64,000 bases of DNA, taken from contig NC_073355.2 in the NCBI RefSeq assembly GCF_027580225.2, positions 21,821,501 through 21,885,500 on the forward strand, read 5' to 3'. The notes below the pieces were generated by a model. It saw nothing but the letters and a program-made list of their open reading frames with translations. It had not been told where the DNA came from and ran no database searches. The translations under genes were made by a program, and so were the position numbers. Shown piece by piece: positions 60,359 through 64,000 of this stretch. The stretch comes from Misgurnus anguillicaudatus (lineage: Eukaryota; Chordata; Actinopteri; Cypriniformes; Cobitidae). Each line of letters opens with the position of its first letter. Positions within the stretch are counted from its first letter, which is position 1.

Positions 60359-60368
60359 TTCGCGCGCC
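60359..60368 (-). promoter_or_regulatory. psmc3ip: possible E2F-like GC element upstream of psmc3ip
   Basis: ttcgcgcgcc lies about 70 bp upstream of the psmc3ip ATG, in the only GC-rich patch of this intergenic interval; a tgacatcat CRE/AP-1-like site is at about 60398. E2F control would suit a recombination gene, but the assignment is by motif only. Confidence 0.25.
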
Positions 60369-61761
60369 GACTCCGAGTTGAATTGTGGGTCTAGGGATGA
60401 CATCATATCCGTCGTCACGAAACGTGTATTTTCCTATGGTGTTTTCTTTTTGCGTTCTGTAAACGCGTATACTACAAATAATCTTGTCATTATTTAATGT
60501 ATCTACATAACGATGTTTTATGTTTAAGATTTATTATTAAAAACTGTTTTGTACAATGTTTTAATATAAATGTGGATAATACAAATAATCGTGTGATTTT
60601 TTTATTTTTCTACATAACGAGGTTTTATGTTTAACATTATTATTATTAAAAACGTTCTTTATAAACATTCAGGTGGAATACAGAGAAGTTTATTTTAATA
60701 AAGATTAATTTTGTATTTTCTATAAAATGACAATTCAATATCCTTAAAAAAAATGTTAATTATTTTGTGTCCGTATGGTTCAATTAAATATAAAAAATTC
60801 AAAATAAATTTGCCGATTACGTGCATACATTTTCTTTTTTGAGGACCAAGTCTAAAATTTCTGGTTTTAATTCATTTTGAAAGAATATTTGGGGGATAAT
60901 TGCATCAATTGAGATTAAAGATTAAAATTGTGTCAATTGGTGTAACTAGTATTTTTATTTAATGAAAATATAAATATATTCATAAAAAATGTTGAATAAA
61001 ATCTAATAATCTAGTTTAGTGTAATATGATTTTCACATACAACTTTACATCATTTGTCAAAGATTATTTAGAAAACAGCTGTTTTGAGCACATGTCCAGA
61101 CAAATATTACAAAAACGCATTACATTTTACATTTAGAAATAACTAATAAAATTATATTTTAAAACATTTTTTATGATTACGCTTGCATGCTATCAAGGTG
61201 GATATAATATTTTAATATTTCTCATTTTTTGGCACAATTGGCGGTTACACCATTTGACATTTTCAGGTCCATTCAGTCATAACTTTCAGAGAAATGGTGC
61301 AAATGTAATTTTTTTATTGCATAAAATCAACATAAATTTCAATGTACATTGAAATATACCATATTGTATGCTTTTAAAACAAGATTTTTTTTTAAAGATT
61401 TTTGAATTTCTCATCTTGCCAAACCGTTTTTGTCACTGACCCAATTCATAAATGTGGTTCTTCAAATCACCCCACTTAAAAAAGTACATTATTTTAAATA
61501 TTAAATATTATATACTGTATTATAATTTATTTTTTAGTGTTTCATATGTTTGTGTTTATTATTTAATTATTGTTTTGTAAAGTTTTAAAAAGGTTGGCCT
61601 ATTTATTATTATATTGTAGATGCCAATGCCAATGCCAATGTTTGAATTTTTCATTTGTATTTCATAGAAGTATTGTTATTATCAAATTTAATAATAGCTT
61701 TCGTTAAAACAATGATAGAAAAATGAATAATAATTTATACTTGAATATGTTCATTCATCAG
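60369..61761. other. psmc3ip-retreg3 intergenic region
   Basis: AT-rich sequence between the psmc3ip promoter and the retreg3 3' end. Only a short ccaatg triplet array (about 61622-61640) and poly-T/A tracts stand out; nothing else is supported. Confidence 0.5.
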
Positions 61762-63723
61762 TTTATTGTCTTACACATCAAAAGTTATCAAAAACTGATT
61801 ACAGATAATCAAAGAAGAAAATACTACTGTACAGAAAAGAAGATTCCTGACATTGCAAAATCCAGCTATACAGAAAAACTTCAGTAAAAATGTTCACACA
61901 AAAAGAGAGGAAAATTTATTTTGTATTGAAATCTCTGACAACATCAATAGATGATACTGGATGTCAATTTTTTTCATGTATAAACCACCACTTCAATGTT
62001 TCATTTGGATTGCTGGTGAGTTTTGTTTGGTTTAACCTGTTTCTCTTCAAAAGATAAATGGACAATTTATCAAGGTGCATATAAACATGTTTGAATAAAA
62101 ATAATTGACTATGACCAACTCAAAGTGTCCACATTGGAAAATATTTCTACCATTGAAATCAAAATGAGACAAGATCAAAAGGCTTTGTAGTCTATAAACT
62201 AATCACCATCACTTCAACCATTTTCAAGTAACAACTGCCCCACAAATTTGTTGTCACGCATAAGGTATCTCAAAGCAAAACAACCTATTAAACACAGCAA
62301 TCCGTGAAAAGTCAGGATAGGACTTAACAAGCAAAAAACAATTTCAGAAAAATGTTAAAATCACAGCAAATTAGGACATTTCAATCCAATAAAAGCTACA
62401 CTTTTAACACAACTCAAGTTTGTTGGAAGAAGTAAGACATGGATATGTAATAAACAGTCACTTGTACAGCAAAAATAACAGATTGTAAATACACCGATGA
62501 TAGAAAGAATCTGCTTCAATACACACTTCATGAATCCTCTATTACTTAAAATGTAATCTTTCATACTTATTTTCATCCTCCAAAATTAAGCCTAAAATTA
62601 ACATTCTTACATATTAAACTAAAAACCAAAATCACAGATGTGCATTACACTTGATCGATCCAGCTATGGTAAAGACCAACTTTTTATTGGTTTAGATGGT
62701 AAAGTTTGTACCTCCCGAATCATCTGTGTCATCAATCTGTGTTGGGGAAGATTCAGAGAGTCAAGTTCAGCATCTACAAAGAAAATAAATGAAAGAGAAA
62801 AAGGTGCAAATGCTTCACAAAGCAAGAAAATCTGAGAGCCGCTTACAATAAGTGCTTTCAAAATAAGCTCACGTCTCAAGAGTCTTAATAAAATGAGAAA
62901 AGACTGTGGTCTTAATGTCACTATTGCTTTATCAGACTCCTCTGCTCAGTGACATTTTTCATCATTGTTCTTGCCGATTTATATTTGTATCCATAAATTG
63001 TCTTGACTCGGTATTGATGGTGGAATGTCTCATTTGGTCCCATTACCTAAGAAACAAATAATGCTACCTGTATGAAACAGAAGCTTCAGATGTCTTCAGA
63101 AGACCTATAAGACTCCGTGATTTCATTGTTCGGATGTAGTAGAAAGGTATTGTGTTGATTCTGCTGGTTTACAAGTAGTTTTTTATGACTGTTATCCTAT
63201 TGCTTAGCCTACAAAACAAATTGGAGTCTTTCGCATAGGAGTCTAGAGACACTACTAAGAGACACAAAAGCTCAAAACGCATAAAGAAAGATTCAAACTA
63301 AAAACAAAGATTTCTTCACAGTGATATCAAATGTAGCCAGTTAGAGGAATCCTGGCAATTGGAACAAAATATTACATTAAATGGACAGGACAGCTCTCAT
63401 GTCTTTATGCATTTAGCTTCTTTGTGTGGAAAACTGCGTCAATATTCTTTGCATTTTCTCTTTGCATTCCACTGGTGAAAATTCTAGAGTCATAATTTTC
63501 AGTTTTAAGTAAACTAGTCCTTTAACTGTGCAAAACAAATACACTCTCTCATTCATAGATACAAAGATAAAATCTAAAGCATTTCAGTAGACATCTAAAC
63601 AAACACTGCAAACTTCTACATGGATCAAGGTGCATGGGACAGGTACATATATGATGAGCAGATAAACAGAGGAAGTATCTGCAGGCTGGGTATGTTTCAC
63701 ACACAAATGCACATACGAAGCGC
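61762..63723 (-). other. retreg3: retreg3 3' UTR
   Basis: Non-repetitive AT-rich sequence after the TGA at 63724-63726, running to a TTTATT (AATAAA on this strand) at 61762-61767. Length near 2 kb is plausible for the family. A spliceable 62-nt stretch inside it (62712-62773) is listed under findings. Confidence 0.5.
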
Positions 63724-64000
63724 TCACTGTGGCTTCCTCAGCAGACTGGATAGGAAACTGGCTCCCTGGGTTCTGTTCTGGCCACCCTGACCCTCTCCTA
63801 ACGGATCTAATTGGTTCAGCTCTGACTGATCCAACATCTCAAAGTCTTCTCCATCCAAGTCCAGGTCCGTGTCAAGCTCCGAGCTTGACTGCTTCCTGTA
63901 ACCCTTCGGCGGTCCTGCCCGTGGGCCACTCTCTCTTCGGCGACCTTGTGGTGGACGGGGCTGCAATGCCCCAGAGATTGCTGCCTGGATCATGTTGCTG
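63724..64000 (-). CDS. retreg3: retreg3 (FAM134C), last coding exon, partial at window edge
   Basis: ER-phagy receptor of the reticulon-homology family. The exon reaches the window edge and encodes IQAAISGALQPRPPQGRRR, a basic Gly/Pro-rich stretch, an acidic run (ELDTDLDLDGED), then DFEMLDQSEL and the end FLSSLLRKPQ. FEML preceded by acidic residues is a LIR motif that binds LC3/GABARAP; DFExLDQSEL is characteristic of RETREG proteins. The reticulon-homology membrane domain lies outside the window. Its place next to psmc3ip, as on human 17q21.2, supports RETREG3 over RETREG1/2. Confidence 0.9.
   Translation of the reverse strand, partial: SNMIQAAISGALQPRPPQGRRRESGPRAGPPKGYRKQSSSELDTDLDLDGEDFEMLDQSELNQLDPLGEGQGGQNRTQGASFLSSLLRKPQ

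Noticed and set aside
1..64000. CRISPR arrays, operons, ribosome binding sites, rRNA or canonical tRNA genes
   Set aside because: None are visible; the only tRNA-like sequences are diverged SINE heads without an intact cloverleaf.

Overview
This is vertebrate nuclear DNA, most likely from a cyprinid or other cypriniform fish. Five multi-exon protein-coding genes are present, with ordinary GT-AG introns, polyadenylation signals, and introns full of short foldback transposons and tRNA-derived SINEs of kinds I associate with carp-like fish. I see no prokaryotic features, no intact transposase, and no structural RNA gene. The species cannot be fixed from sequence alone.

Layout. (1) About 1-25.4 kb, + strand: the 3' part of srcin1 (p140Cap, SRC kinase signalling inhibitor 1). 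Eleven coding exons run from 2789 to the stop at 19633, followed by a probable long 3' UTR ending at an AATAAA at 25362. (2) 25.4-45.4 kb, - strand: a complete fmnl1 (formin-like 1), 26 coding exons and about 1093 residues, with a myristoylation-type N-terminus, GBD/FH3, coiled coil, poly-proline FH1, FH2 and a C-terminal DAD. (3) 45.8-46.2 kb, - strand: a possible orphan pair of exons with a CxxC...CxxC pattern. (4) 49.3-56.8 kb, + strand: complete mlx (Max-like bHLH-zipper), 8 coding exons, 247 residues. (5) 57.0-60.3 kb, - strand: complete psmc3ip (HOP2), 8 exons, 213 residues. (6) 61.8-64.0 kb, - strand: last coding exon and 3' UTR of retreg3 (FAM134C). From memory, mlx-psmc3ip-retreg3 is also a contiguous block on human 17q21.2. 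srcin1 and fmnl1 are 17q genes too but are not adjacent there, so the window looks like a rearranged piece of the 17q-equivalent chromosome.

Gene orientation: srcin1 and fmnl1 converge with polyadenylation signals only about 40 bp apart. fmnl1 and mlx diverge. mlx and psmc3ip converge tail to tail. The genes do not form a pathway: srcin1 and fmnl1 both act on the cortical actin and adhesion machinery, mlx is a nutrient-responsive transcription factor, psmc3ip is a recombination factor, and retreg3 is an ER-phagy receptor.

Most unusual points: two fmnl1 introns (2 and 17) lack a GT donor, and each has a short direct repeat across the two exon junctions. One psmc3ip intron is GC-AG. At least seven foldback or MITE families with unrelated interiors begin AGG or AGC next to TTAA, most of them flanked by TTAA on both sides, as expected for piggyBac-type movement. 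Several nested insertions still carry readable target-site duplications.
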